The notes beneath the pieces are model-generated. The model was not told the origin of the DNA, made no database searches, and saw only the letters and a program-made list of their open reading frames with translations. Positions 28,210 through 35,186 of a stretch of 64,000 bases of DNA are shown in pieces. Location: positions 1 through 64,000 of the forward strand of contig JAUXUK010000019.1 in the NCBI GenBank assembly GCA_030680805.1. Reading direction: 5' to 3'. Made by a program: the position numbers and the translations under genes. The first letter of the stretch is position 1. Each line of letters begins with the position of its first letter. This DNA is from Sulfuritalea sp. (GTDB lineage: Bacteria; Pseudomonadota; Gammaproteobacteria; Burkholderiales; Rhodocyclaceae).

Positions 28210-28464
28210 ATGAATGCTTGGCCCGTACAAGACGCCAAAGCCCGTTTCAGCGAACTGCTCGATGCCTGCGTGAGCGAAGGCCCGCAGGTCGTCACTCGGC
28301 GCGGCGCGGAAACGGCCGTGCTGGTTCCCATCGCGGAATGGAAACGCATGCGTGACGCGGCCCGTCCGTCGCTCAAGGAACTGCTGTTGTCGGACTTCGC
28401 CCGGACGAACCTGGCGCTGCCGCCGCGCGGCAGGGCGAAACGCCGCTCCCCATCCGCGCTTTGA
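28210..28464 (+). CDS. Phd/YefM-type antitoxin
   Basis: An 84-residue protein starting MNAWPVQDAKARFSELLDAC, the classic Phd/YefM N-terminus, with GPQVVTRRGAETAVLVPIAEW completing the DNA-binding fold. The basic C-terminus would wrap the toxin. GGAG lies about 6 bases before the ATG. Its gene is 7 bases upstream of a PIN-domain toxin gene and downstream of a tandem operator, so it is a complete type II module. Confidence 0.9.
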   Translation: MNAWPVQDAKARFSELLDACVSEGPQVVTRRGAETAVLVPIAEWKRMRDAARPSLKELLLSDFARTNLALPPRGRAKRRSPSAL

Positions 28465-28471
28465 CGCCGCG

Positions 28472-28873
28472 ATGTACCTGCTCGACACCAATATCGTTTC
28501 CGAGTTGCGCAAGCCGCGTCCGCAGCCTGCGGTGATTTCCTGGCTGGAAGGCGTTGCCGATTCCGATTTGCACATTTCGGCGGTCACGCTGGGCGAGATC
28601 CAGGCCGGCATCGAAATCACGCGCGAGCAGGATGCCGCCAAGGCGGCGGAGATCGAAGCCTGGGCGGATCAGGTCGCTGCCGCCTACAACGTGCTGGCCA
28701 TGGATGCCGCGACCTTCCGGCAGTGGGCGAAACTGATGCACCGCCAATCGGATACTGTCTATGAGGATGCCATGATCGCGGCCACTGCGCGGGTACACAA
28801 GCTGACTGTGGTGACGCGAAACGTCGGCGACTTCAAGCGTTTCGGCGTGCCCTTGCTGAATCCATTTCGGTAA
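28472..28873 (+). CDS. FitB/VapC-like PIN-domain toxin ribonuclease
   Basis: A 133-residue PIN domain beginning MYLLDTNIVSELRKPRPQPA, as in FitB-type toxins. Acidic residues are in LLDTNIVSELRK, in the TLGEIQAGIE helix, in YEDAMIAATARVH and in VTRNVGDFKRFGV. It is an RNase inhibited by the upstream antitoxin. The ATG at 28472 was preferred because the open frame further upstream overlaps the antitoxin and shows no domain similarity. Confidence 0.9.
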   Translation: MYLLDTNIVSELRKPRPQPAVISWLEGVADSDLHISAVTLGEIQAGIEITREQDAAKAAEIEAWADQVAAAYNVLAMDAATFRQWAKLMHRQSDTVYEDAMIAATARVHKLTVVTRNVGDFKRFGVPLLNPFR

Positions 28874-28891
28874 GCCCCCCCCCGGCTGTCA

Positions 28892-28947
28892 CCGGCAGGC
28901 CCGTGGCTCCGTCAGGGTTTCACATTCCTCCGCCCCGGGCCTGCCGG
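28892..28947. repeat. 56-bp hairpin repeat, copy 2 (perfect 12-bp arms)
   Basis: CCGGCAGGCCCG at 28892-28903 and its exact reverse complement CGGGCCTGCCGG at 28936-28947 enclose a 32-base loop with TTTCACATTCCTCCGC. It starts 18 bases after the PIN toxin stop. On the minus strand the loop contains GGAGGAATGTGAAA, which looks like a ribosome-binding site with a start codon but opens no useful frame. Confidence 0.75.
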
Positions 28948-28953
28948 CGCCGA

Positions 28954-29005
28954 CTTCTAAAAAATTGCGCTGGGGCGTGATGTTCCGCCCAAGGACTTTT
29001 AGAAG
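28954..29005. repeat. Nested inverted repeat at the border of the DUF262-HEPN module
   Basis: CTTCTAAAA (28954-28962) and TTTTAGAAG (28997-29005) form perfect outer arms. Inside them GGGCG and CGCCC pair around TGATGTTC. It lies 61 bases past the HEPN stop codon and directly after the hairpin repeat. It could be a bidirectional terminator or a recombination site. Confidence 0.5.
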
Positions 29006-29065
29006 CTGATCCATATCGGTCGGTGGTCATAAAGTCAAATGACTCAGACCCCAATGGCATTCCTG

Positions 29066-29788
29066 CTAGGCGACGGCGCTATTCCAGGTAGCCCGAGGCA
29101 TAACGTTTTTGCAGAACCTATTCGACACACCGCGGTCGAGGGCAGCGACGAACCGCCTCATTTGGGCAAGCCGATCACGATAGTCGCTAAGGCCGAATCC
29201 CGGAGGCACGTTGCCTTCATGAGCGATATCGGTTCGAAGGTCACTCAATGACGTGAGAATCATCTCACTATTCATTCGGCCGGCTGCGCTCACAACCGCC
29301 CAAATCTGCTTCACACCTAGTCGCCTGAAGAGCTGCGGCAGATTCTTCGGTGATGGGTACTTCTTCTTCTCTAAGAATGCAGAAGCGTCAACTGCGGTAG
29401 GAATAGCGCCACCGGCACCCCAGGCAGCAATCTTTCGTGCAGTTTGTGCGAGCTTGTCGAGAATCGCTCCCTCGTCGTCATTGATTCCAAACCTTCGATA
29501 CTCGGCGCCTAGGTTCTCGCTCTTATGGAGAAGATAGGCCAACATGAGGTCCGGCCACTGGTCAAATGAAGCACCCGAGACACTCACAGCGGTGATCGAG
29601 TCTTCAACGAAACTCTTTATATAGACTTCAAGCTGCGCGAACGCAAACACGTAATATGCTGCCAACAATCGCGCACCTGCACCGCCCCCGTTTTTGGTTG
29701 CAATCTTGTACAGAGGCGTGATTTCGAGAAGCGCCTGACGGAGCTGCGTCTCGAAAGTCCTACGCGCTCGGCTACAGCGATAGCTCAT
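29066..29788 (-). CDS. HEPN-domain protein (candidate RNase effector)
   Basis: A 240-residue, mainly helical protein. LLAAYYVFAFAQLEVYIKSFVED is typical of HEPN-fold helices, and LRTDIAHEGN near residue 190-200 fits the Rx4-6H signature, the RNase active site of HEPN domains. It resembles the RiboL-PSP or MAE_28990/MAE_18760-like HEPN families, but which one is not certain. Its ATG overlaps the stop of the DUF262 gene by four bases (ATGA), so both are translated together. Base composition is clearly more AT-rich than that of flanking genes, suggesting acquisition. It is likely the toxic effector of a two-gene defence or toxin module. Confidence 0.78.
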   Translation of the reverse strand: MSYRCSRARRTFETQLRQALLEITPLYKIATKNGGGAGARLLAAYYVFAFAQLEVYIKSFVEDSITAVSVSGASFDQWPDLMLAYLLHKSENLGAEYRRFGINDDEGAILDKLAQTARKIAAWGAGGAIPTAVDASAFLEKKKYPSPKNLPQLFRRLGVKQIWAVVSAAGRMNSEMILTSLSDLRTDIAHEGNVPPGFGLSDYRDRLAQMRRFVAALDRGVSNRFCKNVMPRATWNSAVA

Positions 29789-30894
29789 AGGCCTTTAAGT
29801 AGGTTAGTAACCTTATGGATGCGGCCTTGGACGGCTGCTTTGTCGCTGGTCGCCAGCGTCACACTTCTGCTGAAGTCGGCGTTACTTTGAAGCTCCTGAT
29901 AGGCTTCCTGCACTTCGTCTCGTTTGGCTAGGAGCGCATCGAATCGCGCTGATGTAAGCTTTGAACACGCCAGCATTTGCGCGTCGAATACGGCAGCATT
30001 AAATCTACTCCGGCCGTCCTTTGAAAACGTGAACGAATGTGGTCCGAAAAGCTCGACCGCCCGTCCATGTGCAGTGCGAATGCTGATGCTCAAACCGATG
30101 AGCATCTCATCACTGGGGTTGCGATTCGTCTCCGCATAGTTCGAAATAAATGATGCTAGGGGTTTTTCGTACGCTCCGATACTTTCGCTGAGAGCCCAGT
30201 ACCGAATTACAAGCTCCTCTGCTTTCATTCGCTTGTCTTTGCGGAAGCTGAAATGGCTATCCAGCTTGAGTTCCTTCGCAATGGTAGAGGCGGTCTTCAG
30301 CAGAGTTCCAAAGTAAAGGCCATGCCGAAGTTCTTGCCGAGTCAATGCTACAGCACCAGAGTTTAAGCGTTCGAATACGTCGAACTTGACCTGTGGATGG
30401 GTTTCTTTAAGGATGACAGTACACCTCAAGACACGGTTGCTGATGTGTCGTTGGAAGCGTTTGTCGAGTTGTGAGTATTTAAGCCCGGCGAGTTCAGGAT
30501 AGCTAGTAAGGCCGGACAATGGGAAGACGTCTTCAACAAAACGTTTCAGGCTATTAAGCCTTTGGTTTCCGTCAATAACCGAAAACGACTCATCACGTTC
30601 CTGGTTCATGTAAATGACAGGTATGGGGCACTGAATGATCAGGGACTCCACTAGCCTTGACGCCTGACGATCGCTCCAAACGTAGCGCCGTTGGAAATCA
30701 GGAACTGTCACTTCTTGCTTATTCATCATGCCAATGAGCGTCGATACAGAAAAATCGTACTGCTCCGTACGCAGGATGCGTCTCTCAGGAGGTATCGAAA
30801 GGATGGCCTCTTCAAACTCATCCTCCAACTCGACTGGAAATAGTGCGTCCGCGAGTGACTCCTGATTCTGACTCAGTATTTTTTTCGTTGCCAT
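29785..30894 (-). CDS. DUF262 (GmrSD/ParB-like N-domain) protein
   Basis: A 369-residue protein. VPDFQRRYVWSDRQASRLVESL, then SVIDGNQRLNSLKRF (the DGQQR-type nucleotide-binding motif) and FERLNSGAVALTRQELRHGLY identify DUF262, the ParB-like domain shared with GmrSD, BrxU and SspE-like restriction proteins. The C-terminal HNH domain (DUF1524) of those proteins is absent; the C-terminal half shows no HNH motif. Thus cleavage would depend on the HEPN partner. GAGAGGA lies 7 bases before the ATG at 30894. Codon use is AT-richer than that of the neighbours. Sensing of phage or nucleotide signal is inferred from the family. Confidence 0.82.
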   Translation of the reverse strand: MATKKILSQNQESLADALFPVELEDEFEEAILSIPPERRILRTEQYDFSVSTLIGMMNKQEVTVPDFQRRYVWSDRQASRLVESLIIQCPIPVIYMNQERDESFSVIDGNQRLNSLKRFVEDVFPLSGLTSYPELAGLKYSQLDKRFQRHISNRVLRCTVILKETHPQVKFDVFERLNSGAVALTRQELRHGLYFGTLLKTASTIAKELKLDSHFSFRKDKRMKAEELVIRYWALSESIGAYEKPLASFISNYAETNRNPSDEMLIGLSISIRTAHGRAVELFGPHSFTFSKDGRSRFNAAVFDAQMLACSKLTSARFDALLAKRDEVQEAYQELQSNADFSRSVTLATSDKAAVQGRIHKVTNLLKGL

Positions 30895-30924
30895 GCCGAT
30901 CCTCTCGCTGTACTTTCTGTCGGA

Positions 30925-30951
30925 ACCCTTTTTAGGGTACTACAGTATCCC
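30925..30951. promoter_or_regulatory. Two adjacent dyads upstream of the DUF262 gene
   Basis: ACCCT at 30925-30929 and AGGGT at 30934-30938 form a short inverted repeat. It is followed by the imperfect dyad GGGTACTACAGTATCCC at 30935-30951. Both lie 30-57 bases before the DUF262 start, where an operator or promoter is expected. AGGGTA also recurs at the 5'-nucleotidase stop (30989). Confidence 0.35.
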
Positions 30952-30988
30952 GAATCCATACATCTGACGCTTGTAAGTCTGTTATCCG

Positions 30989-31891
30989 CTACCCTAAATT
31001 CGCCACCCCACTAACCACATGCCCCGTAGGCACCAGCCGTGACGCCGGCTCGCAGTGTCGTGTCTGGTCATCGAAGAAGAAGTCGGGTTCGAATTCGCTG
31101 AGGAAGCGTGACTTCTCCAGGCCGCCGAGGAACATCGCTTCGTCGACTTCCACCTTCCATTCCATCAGGGTGCGGATCGCGCGTTCGTGGGCGGGGGCGC
31201 TGCGCGCGGTGACCAGTGCGGTGCGGATTTTCATCTTGCAGCCGGCGCTGTCGGCGCGCAGGCGGTGCAGGGCTTCGAGCAGGGGCAGGAAGGGGCCGGG
31301 CGGCAGCGGCTTGAGTGCCTTGCGTTCTTCGTGGTCCTGGAAGGCGGCGAGGCCTTGTTCCTGGAACACGCGCTCGGCCTCGTCGGAAAACAGCACGGCG
31401 TCGCCGTCGAAGGCGATGCGCACTTCCAGCGGGTGCTTCTCGGCCTCGGTCAGCGTGGCCGCATACACGCGCGCGGCGGGGAAGCCGGCGTTGAGCGCTT
31501 CGCGCACGTCGGCCTCGTTGGCGGAAAGGAACAGGTTGGCGCCCAGCGGCTTGAGGTAGTGGTAGGGCGGCCGGCCGCGCGTGAAGACGCCGCGTTCGAG
31601 TTCGAGCCCGGCGGCGCTGGCCGACTTGAAAATGCGCAGGCCCGAGACCGGGTCGTTGCGCGAGAGGATCACAACGGCCACGCGCTGGCGTTCCGGCGTG
31701 TTGTAGGCCAGCAGCTTCTGCACCAGCGGGAAGGCGACGCCGGGCCGCGCCGGCTGGTCCATGCGTTCCTGCTGCAGGCGCATGTAGGCGGAATCGTCCT
31801 GGTCCTCGAAGACCTGGTTTTCTTCCTCGAAATCGAACAGCGCGCGCGAGGAAAGCGCGACGACGAGCTGGCCTTCGAGGCTGGCGGGCAT
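30989..31891 (-). CDS. Cytosolic 5'-nucleotidase (5'-nucleotidase 1-like)
   Basis: A 300-residue protein. LVVALSSRALFDFEEEN, VVILSRNDPVSGLRIF, RIAFDGDAVLFSDEAERVF and TLMEWKVEVDEAMFLGGLEK match the bacterial members of the cytosolic 5'-nucleotidase 1 family. The family dephosphorylates nucleoside monophosphates. DPDFFFDDQ-like EPDFFFDDQTRHC is the last conserved box. The final residues (VANLG) sit where the AT-rich module begins, so the end may have been altered by the insertion. AGGGAAGG precedes the ATG. Confidence 0.85.
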   Translation of the reverse strand: MPASLEGQLVVALSSRALFDFEEENQVFEDQDDSAYMRLQQERMDQPARPGVAFPLVQKLLAYNTPERQRVAVVILSRNDPVSGLRIFKSASAAGLELERGVFTRGRPPYHYLKPLGANLFLSANEADVREALNAGFPAARVYAATLTEAEKHPLEVRIAFDGDAVLFSDEAERVFQEQGLAAFQDHEERKALKPLPPGPFLPLLEALHRLRADSAGCKMKIRTALVTARSAPAHERAIRTLMEWKVEVDEAMFLGGLEKSRFLSEFEPDFFFDDQTRHCEPASRLVPTGHVVSGVANLG

Positions 31892-31917
31892 CAGGGCCTT
31901 CCCTGGGTGCGGCGGTC

Positions 31918-31941
31918 GCCGTGTCGCCAGCGCCGACTTCT
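31918..31941 (-). repeat. VGAG-type dispersed repeat, intergenic copy
   Basis: GCCGTGTCGCCAGCGCCG followed by ACTTCT on the plus strand, an exact match to the family consensus, lies 27 bases upstream of the 5'-nucleotidase start. Not translated in any recognised gene. Confidence 0.7.
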
Positions 31942-32070
31942 ACAAGCCGCAATGGACTGCATCAGCGAATCTCGTCGCCCGGCACTGATTCGGCTTCTGG
32001 CTCGCGGCGAGAGCCGGCATTTGGAAAGCAACCGATACCGCCCAAACCGAACCGGTTTTTGTCGCCTCAC

Positions 32071-32424
32071 TCATCCGTGCACAATCACCGCCTGCTGGTT
32101 AACTTCGACATACCGCGCACTCGCGAAACCGTGCTCGATCAGCGCGAGGCTCCGGTCAAACAAGTCGATCAGATCATCGTTGGCGATGTTGCCGGTGGCG
32201 ACGAGCAGCAAGCGACGCGGGGTGTCCTGAACCAGGAGTGTGCGCACGAAATCGTCATCCTTGGTGACCACGACGCGGCTCTCGCTGTCGGCAATGGCGC
32301 ACACATCGGAGTCCGAGCTCAGATTGCGGTGCGGCAAGTCCAATGTATGAATGGCATCGTGTCCGCGGCTTGTCAGCCAGGCGGCTACCCGTCGCGGCAG
32401 TTGCGCATCGACGAGGAATTTCAC
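32071..32424 (-). CDS. DUF5615 PIN-like toxin
   Basis: A 117-residue protein beginning MKFLVDAQLPRRVAAWLTSRGHDAIH, the standard DUF5615 (Mut7-C/PIN-like) N-terminus. Acidic residues lie in LVDAQL, SSDSDVCAIA and VVTKDDDFV. These proteins are paired with DUF433 antitoxins and are predicted RNases. The start is a GTG that overlaps the DUF433 stop by four bases (GTGA), so translation is coupled. Confidence 0.88.
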   Translation of the reverse strand: MKFLVDAQLPRRVAAWLTSRGHDAIHTLDLPHRNLSSDSDVCAIADSESRVVVTKDDDFVRTLLVQDTPRRLLLVATGNIANDDLIDLFDRSLALIEHGFASARYVEVNQQAVIVHG

Positions 32425-32654
32425 GCCGCCATCTGCCCGATGGGTTCGATCCGATTGATATGCGAGAGGCGTGCCGCGAAGTCCAGCACGGCGAGAATGT
32501 CTTCACGTTCGAGATCCTCGTAGTCGGCGAGGATGTCGTCAATGCTCATCCCGCCGGCCAGCCATTCGAGAACATTTTCCACGGGATAGCGCAAACCCCG
32601 GATACAGGGCTTGCCGTGGCAAATGTCGGGCTGCATCGTGATGCGATCATTCAT
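32421..32654 (-). CDS. DUF433 antitoxin
   Basis: A 77-residue protein beginning MNDRITMQPDICHGKPCIRG, the typical DUF433 pattern, with VENVLEWLAGGMSIDDILADY and DLEREDILAVLDFAARL. DUF433 proteins are the antitoxins of DUF5615 toxins and have a winged-helix-like DNA-binding fold. AAGGA lies about 9-10 bases before the ATG at 32654. An in-frame upstream start is possible but unlikely. Confidence 0.88.
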   Translation of the reverse strand: MNDRITMQPDICHGKPCIRGLRYPVENVLEWLAGGMSIDDILADYEDLEREDILAVLDFAARLSHINRIEPIGQMAA

Positions 32655-32791
32655 GGCAGCGATCCTTGAAAGAGACAGCGTTACTTTATACCCTCTTCGG
32701 TCAGTTGAACGATCGGGCATCCAAAGCGCTTGTTCGAAGGCGGGCCTTATCCCTGATTGGCCCAGCCATTGACCACATCACGGGACTGAGG

Positions 32792-32807
32792 CCCGCCGAC
32801 CGGCGGG
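32792..32807. terminator. Short GC hairpin between the WYL gene and the DUF433 gene
   Basis: CCCGCC-GACC-GGCGGG is a perfect 6-bp stem 42 bases past the WYL gene's stop on the minus strand. There is no T tract, so it may only be a weak or Rho-dependent terminator. Nothing else was found in this 194-bp gap. Confidence 0.35.
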
Positions 32808-32848
32808 TCCGGAAAGCCAAATCCGATTAAAGTCTTGTCAGACGCCTG

Positions 32849-33871
32849 CTAACCGCCCCGCTGCTTCCCGCCCGCCTTCGGTGCCGCAGCATACATCCGC
32901 GTCATCTTCGCCGCCTCGTCGGCAACGCGCTGGCGCAGGTCGGGCGGGGCCAGCACTTCGACGTCGGCGCCGAACTTGAGGATGTCCATGATCAGTTCGC
33001 GATGGTCGGCGTAGGGGAATTCGAGCAGCCAGGAACCGTCCGCATCAAAGCTGCCCTTCTGCTTCGGGTGCCAGGTCTCCTGCGCCACCCAGCGCGCGCG
33101 CTTGGGCGTGAAGCGCAGCTTGGCGTGCTGCAGGCGGCGCCCGGAGAAGATGCCGTAGCCGGGGCCGAGCACTTCGTCGAGGCTGCGATGCGAGACTTCG
33201 CGCGCCTTCCGCTCGATCACCGTGGCCTCGCGGATGGAATCGAGGGCGAAGTTGCGGATGTCGTTGCGCAGGTGGCACCAGGCGTCGAGGTACCAGTTCT
33301 CGCGGTAATACACCAGGCGCAGCGGCGAGACTTCGCGCTCGGTGGTCTCGCCGCTGCCGCGGGCGAAGTAGGTGATGGCGAGGCGCTTGCGGCGCAGGAG
33401 CGCGGCGCCGACTTTCTCGAAATGCGCGAGCTTGAGGTCGCGCTTGCCCAAACCGACGATCAGCACGCGGCGGCGGATTTCCTCGGCGGTGTTTTCGGCG
33501 CTGCCGAGCAGGCTGTTGAGGCGCGCGATCAGCGGCTGGATGTGGGGCGTGAGGATGCCGCCGGGGTCGAGGTCGGTCAGCAGGTGCTGCATGGTCAGCA
33601 GCGCATGCACTTCGCCGGAGTTGAACCAGAGGCCGGGCAGTTCGTACTGGGCGCCGCCGTCGGGATGCGGGGTATCGAAGCGGTAGCCGCCGCCAGTTCC
33701 ACCATGGCGATCCCAGACGATGGGCGCGTTGAGCCGGTTGCGCATGTATTCGAGGTCGCGCTTGAGCGTGGCGCGCGAGACTTCCAGTGCCGCCATGAGG
33801 TCGACGAAGGGCACCAGCTTCCGGTCGTGGATCATCTGGTCGATCTTGTAAAAGCGCTCAGTGCGATCCAT
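32849..33871 (-). CDS. WYL-domain transcriptional regulator (YafY-like)
   Basis: A 340-residue regulator. The N-terminal winged helix (FYKIDQMIHDRKLVPFVDLM ... SRATLKRDLEYMR) is of the HTH_11/DeoR type. The central WYL domain (REVSPLRLVYYRENWYLDAWC) and the C-terminal WCX extension (WLLEFPYADHRELIMDILKFG) complete the family layout. WYL proteins sense ligands, often nucleic acids or nucleotides, and some repress defence genes. The ATG at 33871 is set by GGAGGC in the hairpin element upstream. The neighbouring accessory modules make a link to them possible. Confidence 0.9.
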   Translation of the reverse strand: MDRTERFYKIDQMIHDRKLVPFVDLMAALEVSRATLKRDLEYMRNRLNAPIVWDRHGGTGGGYRFDTPHPDGGAQYELPGLWFNSGEVHALLTMQHLLTDLDPGGILTPHIQPLIARLNSLLGSAENTAEEIRRRVLIVGLGKRDLKLAHFEKVGAALLRRKRLAITYFARGSGETTEREVSPLRLVYYRENWYLDAWCHLRNDIRNFALDSIREATVIERKAREVSHRSLDEVLGPGYGIFSGRRLQHAKLRFTPKRARWVAQETWHPKQKGSFDADGSWLLEFPYADHRELIMDILKFGADVEVLAPPDLRQRVADEAAKMTRMYAAAPKAGGKQRGG

Positions 33872-33970
33872 GGTGCCTCCGCAGGGCCGCCCCAAGGAGG
33901 CTTAGCCGGAACTTGAGCGGGCCGAGCCCCCGAACCGTCGTCACCCCCTTCATGGGCAAGGGGGCGCGAG
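33872..33970 (-). promoter_or_regulatory. Composite two-hairpin element, copy C (SD-sequestering leader)
   Basis: It occupies the gap between rsgA and the WYL gene. Hairpin 1 is CCCCCTT / AAGGGGG at 33944-33964 with a 7-base loop. A GGTTCG box follows. Hairpin 2 at 33875-33901 pairs GCCTCC with GGAGGC around the same core as the other copies. The GGAGG is the ribosome-binding site of the ATG at 33871. The outer base pair is G-C here, C-G in copy B and T-A in copy A. Confidence 0.7.
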
Positions 33971-33979
33971 GGAATGTAG

Positions 33980-34831
33980 TCATTGCTCGCTGATGAATTG
34001 GCGGAAATGTTCGAGGCGGCGCGGGTGGATCACGCCACTGGCGACGGCGGCCTTGATCGCGCAGTCCGGTTCGGCCTGGTGCTGGCAGTCGCGAAAGCGG
34101 CACTGGCCGAGGAAGGGGCGGAACTCGGCGAAGCCGAATTCGATTTCCTGCGGCGTCAGGTGCTTGAGGCCGAACTCCTGCAGGCCGGGGCTGTCGATCA
34201 GCGTTCCTCCGTTCGGCAGGCGATAGAGCCGAGCGTAAGTGGTGGTGTGCTTGCCCGAATCAAGCGCAGTCGACAACTCGCGGGTGGGCGCCGCCGCACC
34301 GGGCACCAGGGCGTTGGTCAGGGTGGATTTGCCCATGCCGGATTGGCCGACCAGCACCGAACACTCTCCCGCCAGTAGCGGCAGCAGCGGCGAGGCGTCG
34401 AGCCTGGCCGAAAGTTCGACGACGCGGCAGCCGAGCGCGATGAAGGGCGCCAGCAGCTTGCGCGCGGCGGGCAGCGCGGCGGCGAGGTCGCTCTTGTTGA
34501 GGACGATGGTGGTGTGCAGGCCCTGATGCTCGGCGGCGACCAGCGCGCGGCTGAGCAGCATGTCGGAAAACGACGGATCGGTGGCGACCACCAGCAGCAA
34601 TTGCGTGGCGTTGGCCGCGATCAGTTTTTCGCGGTAGGCGTCGCTGCGATAGAGCAGGGTGCGCCGCGGCCCATGGCCGGTGATCTGCCCGTCCGGCGTG
34701 AGTTCGACTTCGTCGCCGACGGCAAAGGGGCTTTTCTTGCCGCGCGGATAGCCGGTGGCGAGGCTGCCGTCGCCGAGTTCGATCTCGTAGTGACGACCGA
34801 AGGCGGCGACGATGATGCCGTGCTTGTTCAA
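33980..34831 (-). CDS. rsgA: Ribosome small-subunit-dependent GTPase RsgA
   Basis: A 283-residue circularly permuted GTPase. The N-terminal OB fold (IIVAAFGRHYEIEL) is followed by G4 (NKSD), G1 (GQSGMGKST) and G3 (DSPGLQEF), in the permuted order. The C-terminal zinc knuckle is CRFRDCQHQAEPDC. It checks maturation of the 30S subunit by GTP hydrolysis. The gene follows the pterin dehydratase gene by six bases and is probably in one operon with it and the M48 peptidase. Confidence 0.95.
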   Translation of the reverse strand: MNKHGIIVAAFGRHYEIELGDGSLATGYPRGKKSPFAVGDEVELTPDGQITGHGPRRTLLYRSDAYREKLIAANATQLLLVVATDPSFSDMLLSRALVAAEHQGLHTTIVLNKSDLAAALPAARKLLAPFIALGCRVVELSARLDASPLLPLLAGECSVLVGQSGMGKSTLTNALVPGAAAPTRELSTALDSGKHTTTYARLYRLPNGGTLIDSPGLQEFGLKHLTPQEIEFGFAEFRPFLGQCRFRDCQHQAEPDCAIKAAVASGVIHPRRLEHFRQFISEQ

Positions 34832-34837
34832 TGAAAA

Positions 34838-35176
34838 TTACAGGCTGAGCAGGGCATCGATCTTCGCCGCGCAGATGAAGTCGTTTTCGGAAAGGCCGCC
34901 GATCGCATGCGTGGTGTAGCTGACCGTGCACTGGCCCCAGCCGACCGCGAGATCGGGATGGTGATCCTCGCGGTGCGAAATCCAGGCCGTGGCATTCACG
35001 AAGGCCATGGTCTCGTGGTAGTTCTTGAAGGTGTAGGTCTTGCTGATGATGTTGCCCTGGCGTTGCCAGCCGTCGAGGGTGGCCAGAAGTTTGGCGGCTT
35101 CGTCATCGGTGAGCGGCGGCACGCCGCCTTCGCAGGGTTTGCACCTGCCTTTGGACAAGTCGCAGACTTGGTTCAT
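34838..35176 (-). CDS. phhB: 4a-hydroxytetrahydrobiopterin dehydratase
   Basis: A 112-residue pterin-4a-carbinolamine dehydratase. The key box is HREDHHPDLAVGWGQCTVSY (H-x3-HHP), with LTDDEAAKLLATLDGW at the N-terminus and THAIGGLSENDFICAAKID at the end. It regenerates dihydropterin after aromatic hydroxylation; in bacteria it may also support molybdopterin metabolism. Phenylalanine hydroxylase is not in the window. It lies between the M48 peptidase and rsgA, an arrangement common in betaproteobacteria. Confidence 0.92.
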   Translation of the reverse strand: MNQVCDLSKGRCKPCEGGVPPLTDDEAAKLLATLDGWQRQGNIISKTYTFKNYHETMAFVNATAWISHREDHHPDLAVGWGQCTVSYTTHAIGGLSENDFICAAKIDALLSL

Positions 35177-35186
35177 GCGGGCTCCG

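Noticed and set aside
33397-33418. GGCGCCGACTTTC in the WYL gene as a repeat copy
   Set aside because: Only the GCCGACTT end matches; the other half is absent. Read as KVGAALL in the protein, it may be chance.
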